From Flavobacterium reichenbachii (lineage in GTDB: Bacteria; Bacteroidota; Bacteroidia; Flavobacteriales; Flavobacteriaceae): DNA of 55,792 nucleotides. The position numbers were made by a program, and so were the translations under genes. The stretch lies in contig NZ_MUHF01000026.1 of the NCBI RefSeq assembly GCF_002217435.1, forward strand, positions 1 through 55,792. Reading direction: 5' to 3'. The notes beneath the pieces are model-generated. The model made no database searches and had not been told where the DNA came from. It was given only the letters and a program-made list of their open reading frames with translations. This document shows positions 9,572-17,571 of this stretch, in pieces (the stretch's first letter is position 1; each line of letters opens with the position of its first letter).

Positions 9572-9949
9572 ATGAAGAAAAAGAATATAAGTTCAGCTGT
9601 GCAGACAAATGATATTAAATGGACAATACTCGGAAAATTTAAATTATTTCTAGTATTTGCCGGAATCATACTATTTTTTGTTTTTTTTATTAGAAATGGT
9701 ATGGAGGATCGTGTAAGAGAATACAATCTCGTTAAATCAGATTATAAAATAACAAAAGGAATTATCACTAAAATGTTCGTTTACAAAGGCAGCACAATTA
9801 GAGTGAAATTTAAAATTAATGACAAAGCATATATCGGAAGCGATGGAATGTCCGAAAGAAAAAACAAGAACGTTGGCGATTCAATACTTATTAAATATTA
9901 CGTGAAAGATCCGAATCTCTTTATTACAGAATTAAACAAAAACTATTAG
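9572..9949 (+). CDS. Single-TM protein with a DUF3592-like C-terminal domain, putative immunity
   Basis: A 125-residue protein with a cytoplasmic N-terminus, one hydrophobic helix at about residues 26-42 and a C-terminal beta-rich domain of about 75 residues. The pattern 'kGiItk...RVKFKINdkaY...k.vGDsilIkYyvkDP' is reminiscent of DUF3592-type small domains, but I cannot confirm the family. No neighbour is functionally informative; it is one of several small standalone genes in the AT-rich island behind the Rhs gene, consistent with an orphan immunity protein. The ATG at 9572 is the first in frame; the preceding bases are A-rich (gcaaaATG). Confidence 0.55.
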   Translation: MKKKNISSAVQTNDIKWTILGKFKLFLVFAGIILFFVFFIRNGMEDRVREYNLVKSDYKITKGIITKMFVYKGSTIRVKFKINDKAYIGSDGMSERKNKNVGDSILIKYYVKDPNLFITELNKNY

Positions 9950-10099
9950 GATTTTCTTAGAGTTGATAGCAAAACCACATTAAAAGAATACAGCCAAAAA
10001 TTTAAAAAACATGCTTTTTTCTCTACATGTATTTATTGGATTATTTAGAAAAATGTATTTTGCAATAGTTAAATAGCACTAAATCTGCGAAGTAATTTT

Positions 10100-10423
10100 A
10101 TGAAAAAAACTTTTTTGAACATTCAAACGATAATACATCTTTTCCAATTAATTATTGGATTTCTAGCCACTTTCTTTAGTCTTGCCAGCAAAGAGCAATT
10201 AGAAGATAAAATCAAAAATCATTATTGGGAATTTATTTTTGTAAAATTCGAAGGTGTATTAATTCCGTGTCTTTCGTTAACTTTAATTGGAAGTTTGATA
10301 GGATTATGTTTCTTATACTTTGATAAAATAGACAAACAGTTTTTAATAAATTATAAAGTAAAAGAGTTTTTATCTGTTATTTTATTTTCTATAATATTAA
10401 ATCTTTATTGGATGTTTTATTGA
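10100..10423 (+). CDS. Candidate immunity protein (small 3-TM protein), copy B
   Basis: A 107-residue protein that aligns without gaps to the product of 7694-8017 with about 99 of 107 residues identical; differences include IHIL/IHLF, GGV/GSL and KVREFLY/KVKEFLS. It has the same three predicted membrane helices. Unlike copy A it has no toxin directly upstream: the 150 bases before it (9950-10099) contain only fragments. It is thus an orphan paralog, either left from an older round of cassette insertion or maintained to resist related toxins of neighbours. Confidence 0.7.
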   Translation: MKKTFLNIQTIIHLFQLIIGFLATFFSLASKEQLEDKIKNHYWEFIFVKFEGVLIPCLSLTLIGSLIGLCFLYFDKIDKQFLINYKVKEFLSVILFSIILNLYWMFY

Positions 10424-10428
10424 ATTTG
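10100..10428 (+). repeat. Direct repeat of 7694-8022
   Basis: The 329 bases from the ATG to 11 bases past the stop (…TTTTATTGAATTTG) are repeated from 7694-8022 in direct orientation with few substitutions. Similarity stops abruptly at 8022/10428 and starts close to the ATG. Unit spacing is 2406 bases. The repeat is long enough for homologous recombination that would delete or duplicate the intervening cassette genes. Confidence 0.85.
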
Positions 10429-10586
10429 TACTCCTGAACTTTACACCCGAAAATACAATTGACAAAGAATAGATTTTAATTACTTAAAGAAAAATCGAAA
10501 GATAAGATCAATTTCATTTCATAAGGATAATTTTAATCGTAAAAACTAATATTGTGAATAAAAGCATATTATTTTTAAAATTTTTA

Positions 10587-11021
10587 ATGATAAATGGTAT
10601 CTATCATCAATTAAAGACAGCAGCACATAATATAATCCTAATTGTATGCCTTACCATCTTTTGCTCTTGTTCTAATGATTCAGACAAGATGCGGTATCTT
10701 ATTTGCAGAGACAGTATTCAATACTGGAATTATAAAATGATAAATAAAGAGCAAAATATTCCGATTACTTTTAGCTTTGATAAAAACGGAAATGTAAAAC
10801 AATATTCTTTAAATAAAGGAGAAAGACAGTTGATTGGAGATTATACAGTTAATCCAGATTTAAAATGGAGCATCTCCAGCGATTCTATATTTTATTATTT
10901 AGGATATTCTGAAAAAATCCAGAAAATTCTAAACGATACAATATATTCTATTGATTTAAAAACTAACAAGAAGTATATTTATTACAGAGTAAAAGAAAAT
11001 TTAAATATTAAGAAAAACTAA
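10587..11021 (+). CDS. Small lipoprotein of unknown function in immunity island
   Basis: From the ATG at 10587 this is a 144-residue protein with a signal peptide and lipobox (CLTIFCSCSND), so it is probably tethered in the envelope. A GTG at 10554 is also in frame but would give an unusually long leader. The mature domain is polar, rich in Tyr, Lys and Asp, with a 'FSFDKNGNVKQYSLN' strand-turn-strand element and probably a small beta sandwich. I do not recognise the family. It lies 130 bases after the second 3-TM gene and 11 bases before the next gene, suggesting a short transcription unit with 11033-11329. Confidence 0.55.
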   Translation: MINGIYHQLKTAAHNIILIVCLTIFCSCSNDSDKMRYLICRDSIQYWNYKMINKEQNIPITFSFDKNGNVKQYSLNKGERQLIGDYTVNPDLKWSISSDSIFYYLGYSEKIQKILNDTIYSIDLKTNKKYIYYRVKENLNIKKN

Positions 11022-11032
11022 AGAAGTAATCA

Positions 11033-11329
11033 ATGCAAAATAATATGCACCTATATAGTTTTATAATGCAATACGATGGAGGATGCTATATTTCTCAGGT
11101 TTCTGCAGCCAGCGAACACGAAGCAATGCGTGTATGGTTAAATACATTAGACGTGAAACCTATAGATAGCTTCTCAGAAAAAGATAAGAAAAGATTAATT
11201 ATGGAGGATTTTATTGATGAAGACCCTATTCTGATTTCGGGTTGTAAAAACATTTGGAATATCTGTTTAAGAGTAAGAAAAAATAAAATGTTAGCCATGA
11301 TTAATATCGTAAAAACAGTAGAATTATAA
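11033..11329 (+). CDS. Small soluble protein, putative orphan immunity
   Basis: A 98-residue soluble protein; translation could also start at the second Met (11045). The N-terminal strand-strand-helix pattern (FIMQYDGGCYISQV followed by SASEHEAMRVWL) is typical of small alpha/beta immunity proteins, with an acidic middle (EDFIDEDP) and a hydrophobic C-terminal strand. The family is not recognised with confidence. It follows the lipoprotein gene at 10587 closely and shares the island's AT-rich composition. Confidence 0.5.
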   Translation: MQNNMHLYSFIMQYDGGCYISQVSAASEHEAMRVWLNTLDVKPIDSFSEKDKKRLIMEDFIDEDPILISGCKNIWNICLRVRKNKMLAMINIVKTVEL

Positions 11330-11372
11330 AACGAAACTGTTTCAAACTGATTTCCATTTCAAAAAAAATCAA

Positions 11373-11945
11373 ATGCCTGCTAATTATAAAACATCAGAAA
11401 AAGAACTTCTAGCTATAAGAAATACTATTTTCAAAGATTATGGCATTCCCGAACTCGAAAAGAATGGCTATGTTAAGTCTCCATCTAAGACGTCTTGGTT
11501 TGGTGAATATGATGCTGGCATTGGCGGATATTCATACGAATTATGCAAATTGACAAATCAAAATAAGCTGCATATTATTACTGCCAGTATTGTAAAAGGA
11601 GATAAATGGATAAAAATATACTTGAACATTTTTGAACCTCATCAAAGATTAAATTCAATTTCAGAATTGCAAGACTGCGACGGAATAAATTTTCATTTAC
11701 CGCCTCACAACCTTACTCAAATGCGATTAAGAAATGATGACTACAAAGGCCCGCCGTTATTTTACATGCTTTTTTTGCCCGAATATAAAATAGGCAGTTA
11801 TAAAACCCAAAGTAGTTTTGAAAAGCAAATAAATAAATTGCGCGAATTGATAAAAAAAGACATGTCCAACATTAATTCTTTTGTAAAAAGATGGCATGAA
11901 CTGTATAAACCAAATATAACAGACCGCGAAGGAAACCAAATATGA
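11373..11945 (+). CDS. Hypothetical soluble protein in immunity island
   Basis: A 190-residue protein with no signal peptide or membrane helix. The sequence is mixed alpha/beta with a C-terminal helical part (FEKQINKLRELIKKDMSN). A stretch near residues 100-130 is rich in Pro and aromatic residues (GPPLFYMLFLPEY). I recognise no domain. Its stop overlaps the ATG of the following membrane-protein gene by 4 bases (ATGA at 11942-11945), so the two are translationally coupled and probably work together. Confidence 0.55.
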   Translation: MPANYKTSEKELLAIRNTIFKDYGIPELEKNGYVKSPSKTSWFGEYDAGIGGYSYELCKLTNQNKLHIITASIVKGDKWIKIYLNIFEPHQRLNSISELQDCDGINFHLPPHNLTQMRLRNDDYKGPPLFYMLFLPEYKIGSYKTQSSFEKQINKLRELIKKDMSNINSFVKRWHELYKPNITDREGNQI

Positions 11946-12235
11946 AAATAGTAATCCGCATATTTTTTTTTATAGGAGTCTTGATTTTTTGCTCAAGCTT
12001 TTTAATCTATCCTTATAAAGTTAACGAAGGAGATATAATAATAATTGACGAAGACGTAGTGGGTTTTCTGCAAATGTTATACACGGCTCTAAGCATTATT
12101 TTTGGATGTTTTTTTCTTCTATTTCGCAGCATTTATAAAGATAAAAATTATATAATTTTTTGTTTTATTATGCTTATTCTCAGTTTAATATTTCTCTTTA
12201 GAACATTCTTGTATTTTAGTAAGTTTATAGAATAA
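11942..12235 (+). CDS. Small membrane protein coupled to upstream gene
   Basis: A 97-residue protein with three hydrophobic segments, near residues 3-22, 39-58 and 68-90, separated by an acidic loop (NEGDIIIIDEDVV). Its start overlaps the upstream stop by 4 bases. Unknown family; the tandem of a soluble and a small membrane protein is common among flavobacterial toxin-neutralising and hypothetical gene pairs, so immunity is possible but unproven. Confidence 0.5.
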   Translation: MKIVIRIFFFIGVLIFCSSFLIYPYKVNEGDIIIIDEDVVGFLQMLYTALSIIFGCFFLLFRSIYKDKNYIIFCFIMLILSLIFLFRTFLYFSKFIE

Positions 12236-12268
12236 TTTACAGAGCAAAGAACATTTAAAACTAAAATA

Positions 12269-12592
12269 ATGATAAAAAAATACAGTCCAAATCATTGGAA
12301 AATTGTTATTCTCATAACTATTTTTCTCTTTATCAGTCTGTTGCTTCAGTTGCTTTTAGTCGGAACTGCTCCAAAAATAAATTGTGATGAAGTGTATCAA
12401 CAGCTCAATCTTTTTATAAATACTTTGATTGTAGAATATGCGATATTAGTTTTGGTTAAAATCCTGTTATTGAAATTTATACTGAAAGTTGATTTCAAAA
12501 AAATACTGTTTTCGATTCTGGTTTTTACACTTTTGTATATAAGTACATTTATTTATCTATTCTTCTCTTACTACGAACAAATTTGTAGATAA
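12269..12592 (+). CDS. Small membrane protein, hypothetical
   Basis: A 107-residue protein with three predicted membrane helices (about residues 10-32, 46-68 and 74-100) and short basic connectors. It starts 33 bases after the previous small membrane gene and is the last gene of the island. No family recognised. Size and topology resemble the 3-TM immunity candidates at 7694 and 10100, but there is no evident sequence similarity to them. Confidence 0.5.
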   Translation: MIKKYSPNHWKIVILITIFLFISLLLQLLLVGTAPKINCDEVYQQLNLFINTLIVEYAILVLVKILLLKFILKVDFKKILFSILVFTLLYISTFIYLFFSYYEQICR

Positions 12593-12735
12593 AAACTTCT
12601 CGATCCTTATTATTAGGCTTGTAAGAGGTTTTGCTGTTTTGAGCAATTTGTTAAATTATTAGTATCATAAGCTGGATTTAAATGTAATAAATGCAATTGT
12701 ATCAAATAATACTTATTTATTCATAAAGATAGTTA

Positions 12736-12743
12736 TATCTTTG
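12736..12743 (+). promoter_or_regulatory. -7 promoter element of the B12 operon
   Basis: TATCTTTG matches the Bacteroidota -7 consensus TAnnTTTG. It lies 7-8 bases before the point where the cobalamin riboswitch begins, so transcription would start at about 12750 and include the whole aptamer. No good -33 TTG element is seen at the usual spacing. The rest of the 12593-12735 spacer shows nothing else. Confidence 0.5.
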
Positions 12744-12750
12744 CGACAGA

Positions 12751-12924
12751 TTTTGGTCTGTTTTTTCTTCAGAAAAAATAGTTAAAAGGGAATCAGGTGT
12801 AAATCCTGAACAGACCCGCTACTGTAAGTTCTACACAAAGTCTTTAAACATTTACTAATGCCATTGTTCGCCCCGGCGAATGAGAAGGCCGTTTAAAGAT
12901 AGAACAAGTCAGGAGACCTGCCAC
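12751..12924 (+). ncRNA. Cobalamin riboswitch
   Basis: The leader contains the conserved core GGGAATCAGGTG (12788-12799), AAATCC, then ACCCGCTACTGTAA (12813-12826) and, after a variable arm, the B12 box AGTCAGGAGACCTGCC (12907-12922). These are the hallmark elements of the AdoCbl/cobalamin aptamer. In this class ligand binding shuts off the downstream transport genes. Just downstream, CCACGA (12921-12926) and TCGTGG (12945-12950) can pair and overlap the end of the B12 box, and may belong to the expression platform. The regulated gene, a TonB receptor, starts at 13054. Confidence 0.95.
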
Positions 12925-13053
12925 GATCATATAGTTTAAAACTTTCGTGGTATGAAGTTGATGACAAAGAAGGTAACCTGCTATTGTATAGCGGGCTTAG
13001 TTCTATGTTTTTATAATTACAGCATCACAGAAAGTTTATTTAATTAAATCGTG

Positions 13054-15102
13054 ATGTATAATTTAAAGAAAACTTTTTTAGCTGCTTTTTTAGTATTTGT
13101 TCCTTTTCTGCTTCATTCTCAAGCAGCGACTGATAGTTCGCGTGTTTTAAAAGAAGTCATTCTAAAAGGAAAACCCTATCAGGAAGTAATTCCCGTTCAA
13201 AGTCTTTCGGGCGTTCTGCTCCAAAATCTGGCAAGTCATAATGTAGCAGATGCGCTTCGGTATTTTGCAGGAACGCAAATCAAAGATTACGGAGGTGTCG
13301 GCGGACTTAAAACCGTTGATGTTCGCAATATGGGAACGCATCATGTGGGTGTTTTTTATGACGGAATACAACTCGGAAACGCTCAAAACGGAGTGACAGA
13401 TCTCGGAAAATATTCTTTAGACGACATGGAATCCCTGACAATGTATAACGGTCAGAAGAGCGAAATTTTTCAATCGGCTAAAGATTTTGCTTCCGCGTCT
13501 GCCATTTATATGAAAACAAAACGTCCAGTTTTTTCAGGTTCCAAAAAAACAAATTTACTCGTTCGTTACAAAACCATGTCCATCAATTATCACGATCCTT
13601 CTTTTAGATGGGAACAAAAATTGAGCGACAAAGTAAGCATGAGCGTAAGTTCTGAATATATTAAATCGAATGGCCAGTATAAATTCAGATACAAAAGAAA
13701 AAATCAAGACGGAAGCACGGCCTACGACACAACCTCAACCCGATGGAACAGCGATATTGAAGCTTTAAGATTTGAATCTGGCGTTTACGGGCAACTAAAT
13801 AAAGGTAGTTGGGATGCTAAAGTCTATTATTATGATTCTGAGAGAGGAGCACCAGGAGCCATTGTAGAAAATAAGTTTTCGGACGGATTCAGACAGTTTG
13901 ATAAGAATTTTTTCGCGCAGGCTAATCTAGTCAAAGACGTTTCAGAAAAATATAAATTGCAGCTCAAAGGAAAGTTCGCTTACGATTACACACATTATAT
14001 TGCCAGAGATACCACCACAGTTTTGGATGAAACCGTAACGGAAGGCGCACAGTCTGACGATAGTTATTTTCAGCAGGAAACTTATTTTTCAGCCGTTAAT
14101 ATGTACAGTATTTTACCCACTTGGGATGTTTCGCTGTCTACCGATTTTCAATACAATAAATTAAATGCCACAAGAAGAGGAATTCAGACTCAATTTTCTT
14201 TCCCGCAGCGTTATACAGCTCTTGTTTCTCTTGCCAGTTCCTACCGATATGAAGGTTTTAAAGTTTTAGGAAATGTACTCGCAACCCGCGTTATCGAAGA
14301 GGTAAAGTACAATGCAAAAGCACCCAACAAAACCGAATTTACACCTGCTTTATTCTTGGGTTATACACCATTTAAAAAATACGATTTCAATTTAAGAGCA
14401 TTTGCCAAACGAATTTTCAGAATGCCGACGTTTAATGATCTGTATTATACAATGGTTGGTTCAAGTACTTTAAGACCCGAATATATGAACCAGTACGATG
14501 TTGGTTTTACCTATAATATTCCAGCAGGAAAATACTTTTTTGATAAATTTTCGATTCAGGCAGACGCCTATTATACCAATACCAAAGATAAAATTGTAGC
14601 CGCACCGACAGGAAATTTGTTCCGCTGGATGATGACCAATATGGGACAGGTAAAAGGAAAAGGAGTGGAAACGGTGGTGAACATGGGAAAAAACATTGAC
14701 AAAATAAATCTTTCTGCAAATCTGACTTATACGTATTCTCAAAGTCAGGATTTTACAAAATTTGCAGGCTTAGAACTTTCTTCTTATGGAGATCAGATTC
14801 CATATACACCTTGGCACAGCGGTTCTGGAATTCTAAACGCAGGTTATGAATTCTGGAACTTCAATTACAGTTTTATATACGTTGGAAAACGCTACAACGG
14901 AAACGTCAATAATATCAAAGTAAATGAAGTACAGCCTTGGTACACACATGATTTGGCAGTTCAGAAGTCTTTCACATTCAATACATTCAAATTGAATGGA
15001 TCTGTAGAAGTCAATAATGCATTCAATCAGAATTACGAAGTCATTTACAATTATCCGATGCCGGGCAGAACATTCAAATTTATAATCAGTATTGAATTAT
15101 GA
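13054..15102 (+). CDS. btuB: TonB-dependent receptor, cobalamin uptake (BtuB-like)
   Basis: Outer-membrane beta-barrel of 682 residues that imports a ligand with energy from TonB-ExbBD. It has a signal peptide (LKKTFLAAFLVFVPFLLHSQA), a plug domain (about residues 35-165, with VADALRYFAG and the V-D-V-R-N-M-G motif) and a 22-strand barrel ending in aromatic FIISIEL. At 680 residues it is in the range of BtuB rather than the much longer SusC proteins. The substrate is inferred from the cobalamin riboswitch immediately upstream. The start is set at ATG 13054 rather than the GTG directly before it. Its stop overlaps the ATG of the next gene (ATGA), so the surface lipoprotein is translationally coupled. 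Confidence 0.92.
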   Translation: MYNLKKTFLAAFLVFVPFLLHSQAATDSSRVLKEVILKGKPYQEVIPVQSLSGVLLQNLASHNVADALRYFAGTQIKDYGGVGGLKTVDVRNMGTHHVGVFYDGIQLGNAQNGVTDLGKYSLDDMESLTMYNGQKSEIFQSAKDFASASAIYMKTKRPVFSGSKKTNLLVRYKTMSINYHDPSFRWEQKLSDKVSMSVSSEYIKSNGQYKFRYKRKNQDGSTAYDTTSTRWNSDIEALRFESGVYGQLNKGSWDAKVYYYDSERGAPGAIVENKFSDGFRQFDKNFFAQANLVKDVSEKYKLQLKGKFAYDYTHYIARDTTTVLDETVTEGAQSDDSYFQQETYFSAVNMYSILPTWDVSLSTDFQYNKLNATRRGIQTQFSFPQRYTALVSLASSYRYEGFKVLGNVLATRVIEEVKYNAKAPNKTEFTPALFLGYTPFKKYDFNLRAFAKRIFRMPTFNDLYYTMVGSSTLRPEYMNQYDVGFTYNIPAGKYFFDKFSIQADAYYTNTKDKIVAAPTGNLFRWMMTNMGQVKGKGVETVVNMGKNIDKINLSANLTYTYSQSQDFTKFAGLELSSYGDQIPYTPWHSGSGILNAGYEFWNFNYSFIYVGKRYNGNVNNIKVNEVQPWYTHDLAVQKSFTFNTFKLNGSVEVNNAFNQNYEVIYNYPMPGRTFKFIISIEL

Positions 15103-16244
15103 AAAAGACCATTATAAAAATTCTATTAGGAGTATCTATTATCGTTTCTCTGGTTTCTTGCCGGGAAGACGAAACGATATTTCTTTCGTCGGATGTAAGT
15201 GTTGCCGCACCGCGAAGTGACGGCAAGATTGAAGGTTTTTATCTTCTGAATGAAGGTAATATGGGAATGAACAGAGCCAGTATCGACATATTCAATTACA
15301 GAACCGGAAATTATACAACAGATGTCTATTCAGAACGAAATCCTACGGTTGTAAAGGAACTGGGCGATGTTGGGAACGACATTCAAATATACGGTAACAA
15401 GGTTTACGCCGTAATAAATGTCTCCAACAAAGTAGAAGTTTTAGAAAAATGGACCGCAAAACGCATTAAAAAAATTGACATTCCAAATTGTCGTTACGTC
15501 ACTTTTTACAAAGACAAAGCTTATGTGAGTTCTTATGCTGGTCCTGTAGCAATTGATCCAAACGCAGAAATTGGCTTTGTTGCAGAAATTGATACTACAT
15601 CTTTAGAAATAAAAAGAAAAGTAAATGTTGGTTATCAGCCGGAACAAATGGTGATTCATAACGGTAAATTATATGTTGCAAATTCTGGTGGTTATCGAGT
15701 TCCTAATTACGATCGTACGGTGTCTGTAATCGATCTCGAAACCTTTACAGAAATAAAGAAAATAGACGTCGGCATTAATTTGTACGGTATGCAGATTGAC
15801 AGTCGGGGAGATATTTATGTAAGTTCAAGAGGAGATTATTACAACACGCCGTCAAACCTTTTTGTGATTGACACCAATACCGACGAGAAAAAAATGCAGC
15901 TCGATCTTCCGGTTTTGGGAATGTGTATGGTAGAAGATCTGCTTTATTTCTACAGTGTCCAGTGGAGTTATCTCACCAACAGTAATAAAATTACTTACGG
16001 AATCTTTGATACAAAAACCAAAAAAGTAATCAGTGACAAAATCATTACAGACGGGACCGATAAAAAAATAATGATCCCGTACGGACTTCAGGTAAATCCT
16101 GAAACCAAAGAAATTTATATTACAGATGCCCAAAACTATGTAGTAACAGGTTACATCTATTGTTTTACCCCCGACGGAAAATTAAAATGGAAAACTACAG
16201 CAGGAAATATTCCCGCTCATATCGCTTTTATAACTAAAAACTAA
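15099..16244 (+). CDS. Beta-propeller surface lipoprotein, BtuG-like cobalamin-binding partner
   Basis: A 381-residue SPII lipoprotein (ILLGVSIIVSLVSC, Cys at about 21) with repeated four-strand blades of the YncE/NHL type (for example GNKVYAVINVSNKVEVLE, NGKLYVANSGGY, RGDIYVSSRGDYY, KEIYITDAQNY). In Bacteroides, BtuG is a seven-bladed propeller lipoprotein encoded beside BtuB that caps the receptor and grabs B12 with very high affinity. Same fold, same operon position and riboswitch control make a BtuG role here a strong inference. The start overlaps the receptor stop by 4 bases. Confidence 0.8.
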   Translation: MKKTIIKILLGVSIIVSLVSCREDETIFLSSDVSVAAPRSDGKIEGFYLLNEGNMGMNRASIDIFNYRTGNYTTDVYSERNPTVVKELGDVGNDIQIYGNKVYAVINVSNKVEVLEKWTAKRIKKIDIPNCRYVTFYKDKAYVSSYAGPVAIDPNAEIGFVAEIDTTSLEIKRKVNVGYQPEQMVIHNGKLYVANSGGYRVPNYDRTVSVIDLETFTEIKKIDVGINLYGMQIDSRGDIYVSSRGDYYNTPSNLFVIDTNTDEKKMQLDLPVLGMCMVEDLLYFYSVQWSYLTNSNKITYGIFDTKTKKVISDKIITDGTDKKIMIPYGLQVNPETKEIYITDAQNYVVTGYIYCFTPDGKLKWKTTAGNIPAHIAFITKN

Positions 16245-16248
16245 ATAT

Positions 16249-17532
16249 ATGGATCAACGATTTTTAAAATATTTTAGATCGCTATTGTTTGCTTTCTTCG
16301 TAATTGTGCTGACGAATTGTTCTGGCGGAGATAATGATACGCAGTCTGGCGGAGGAGAAACAGAAAATTACACTTATAAAACACAACGATTTACGATTCT
16401 TACGTTAAGTCCAAAAATCACCGCAAGTGCAGATGCAGTTTACAATTGGACAATTGGAAGTGTTTCTTCAGAAAATTATTCTTTAGCCAATGCAACATCA
16501 AAAGAAGCATTGTTTGCTGCAGCTGCAGAAGGAACATATGAATTCAATTTGGTTATTACAGATAAAGGAACAACTCAGACAGAAAAAGTTACTGTTTCTG
16601 TAACTGCCGAAACGAAAGAATTAAAAAATTATATCGCTAAAGTATTCGAATTTAAGCCAGCTCCGGGACAATTTATAAATGATCTTCCGCCTGCTAATGA
16701 TGGCGATACAGAAGAAAGAATACTGGCAAGAGCCAATTCATATCTCGCAAAGAAAGAAGGAACTCTCACTTCGCTTGGAGCATTTGGCGGTTATATAGTT
16801 TTTGGCTTTGACCACAGTATTGTCAATATAAAAGGCCGACGCGATTTTAGAGTTTTAGGAAATGCTTTTTGGGCGCAGGCCAATCCAAATCAAGATGCGG
16901 GAATGCGCGGTGGAAGCAGTGAAGCCGGTATTATTATGGTTTCGTATGATAAAAATAAAAATGGACTTCCAGACGATGAATGGTACGAAATAGAAGGCGG
17001 CGGCCACAAAATGGAAAAGACAATTCATAATTATGAAATCACCTATTTCAGACCAGATCCAAACAAAATTCCAGTTCCGGGAGGAGGAACAGGAACCGTA
17101 GTTTTTACAGATATGGAATATATATATTGGAAAGACAATCAGGGAAAAGACGGTTATCTGGCACAAAATAATGCCTACAATCATTCCTTAGAATATTGGC
17201 CAAAATGGCTTAAAGATCAAGCATCCATTACTTTTAAAGGAACAAGACTGCCAGATAATGCAATAGATGAAAGCGGTACAGGAAGTTATTATGTGCAATA
17301 CGCCTTCTTATACGGTTATGCAGATAATGCGCCAAACAACGACGACGATTCGGCCATAGATATTGACTGGGCCATAGATAAAAACGGAAATAAAATTCAT
17401 CTTCCCGCTGTTGATTTTGTAAAAGTGTACAACGGATTAAATCAGCAGGCAGGATGGCTTGGAGAAACTTCTACAGAAATTTTGGGAGCTTCAGATTTAC
17501 ATCTTTCAGGAGAAAATATTCCTACGAGATAA
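16249..17532 (+). CDS. PKD-like surface lipoprotein of the B12 operon, paralog 1
   Basis: A 427-residue SPII lipoprotein (IVLTNCSGGD). A PKD-like beta-sandwich covers about residues 40-125, followed by a conserved domain with FKPAPGQFIND, SLGAFGGYIVFGFDHSIVN, a D-F-R-V strand, DKNKNGLPDDEWYEI and a C-terminal IDWAIDKNGNKIHLP. The DxNxNGxxD segment looks like a calcium loop. Such 'cell surface proteins' sit in Bacteroidota cobalamin loci. Role in holding or handing over corrinoids on the surface is inference from context. It begins 4 bases after the propeller gene and is paralogous to the next two genes. Confidence 0.75.
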   Translation: MDQRFLKYFRSLLFAFFVIVLTNCSGGDNDTQSGGGETENYTYKTQRFTILTLSPKITASADAVYNWTIGSVSSENYSLANATSKEALFAAAAEGTYEFNLVITDKGTTQTEKVTVSVTAETKELKNYIAKVFEFKPAPGQFINDLPPANDGDTEERILARANSYLAKKEGTLTSLGAFGGYIVFGFDHSIVNIKGRRDFRVLGNAFWAQANPNQDAGMRGGSSEAGIIMVSYDKNKNGLPDDEWYEIEGGGHKMEKTIHNYEITYFRPDPNKIPVPGGGTGTVVFTDMEYIYWKDNQGKDGYLAQNNAYNHSLEYWPKWLKDQASITFKGTRLPDNAIDESGTGSYYVQYAFLYGYADNAPNNDDDSAIDIDWAIDKNGNKIHLPAVDFVKVYNGLNQQAGWLGETSTEILGASDLHLSGENIPTR

Positions 17533-17571
17533 TTTTTAAATAGTATCAAATCAAATTATTATATCCAAATT

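Noticed and set aside
7694..10428. The 329-bp repeats considered as an insertion sequence or its ends.
   Set aside because: There is no transposase, no inverted terminal repeats and no target duplication; the repeats are a protein-coding gene.
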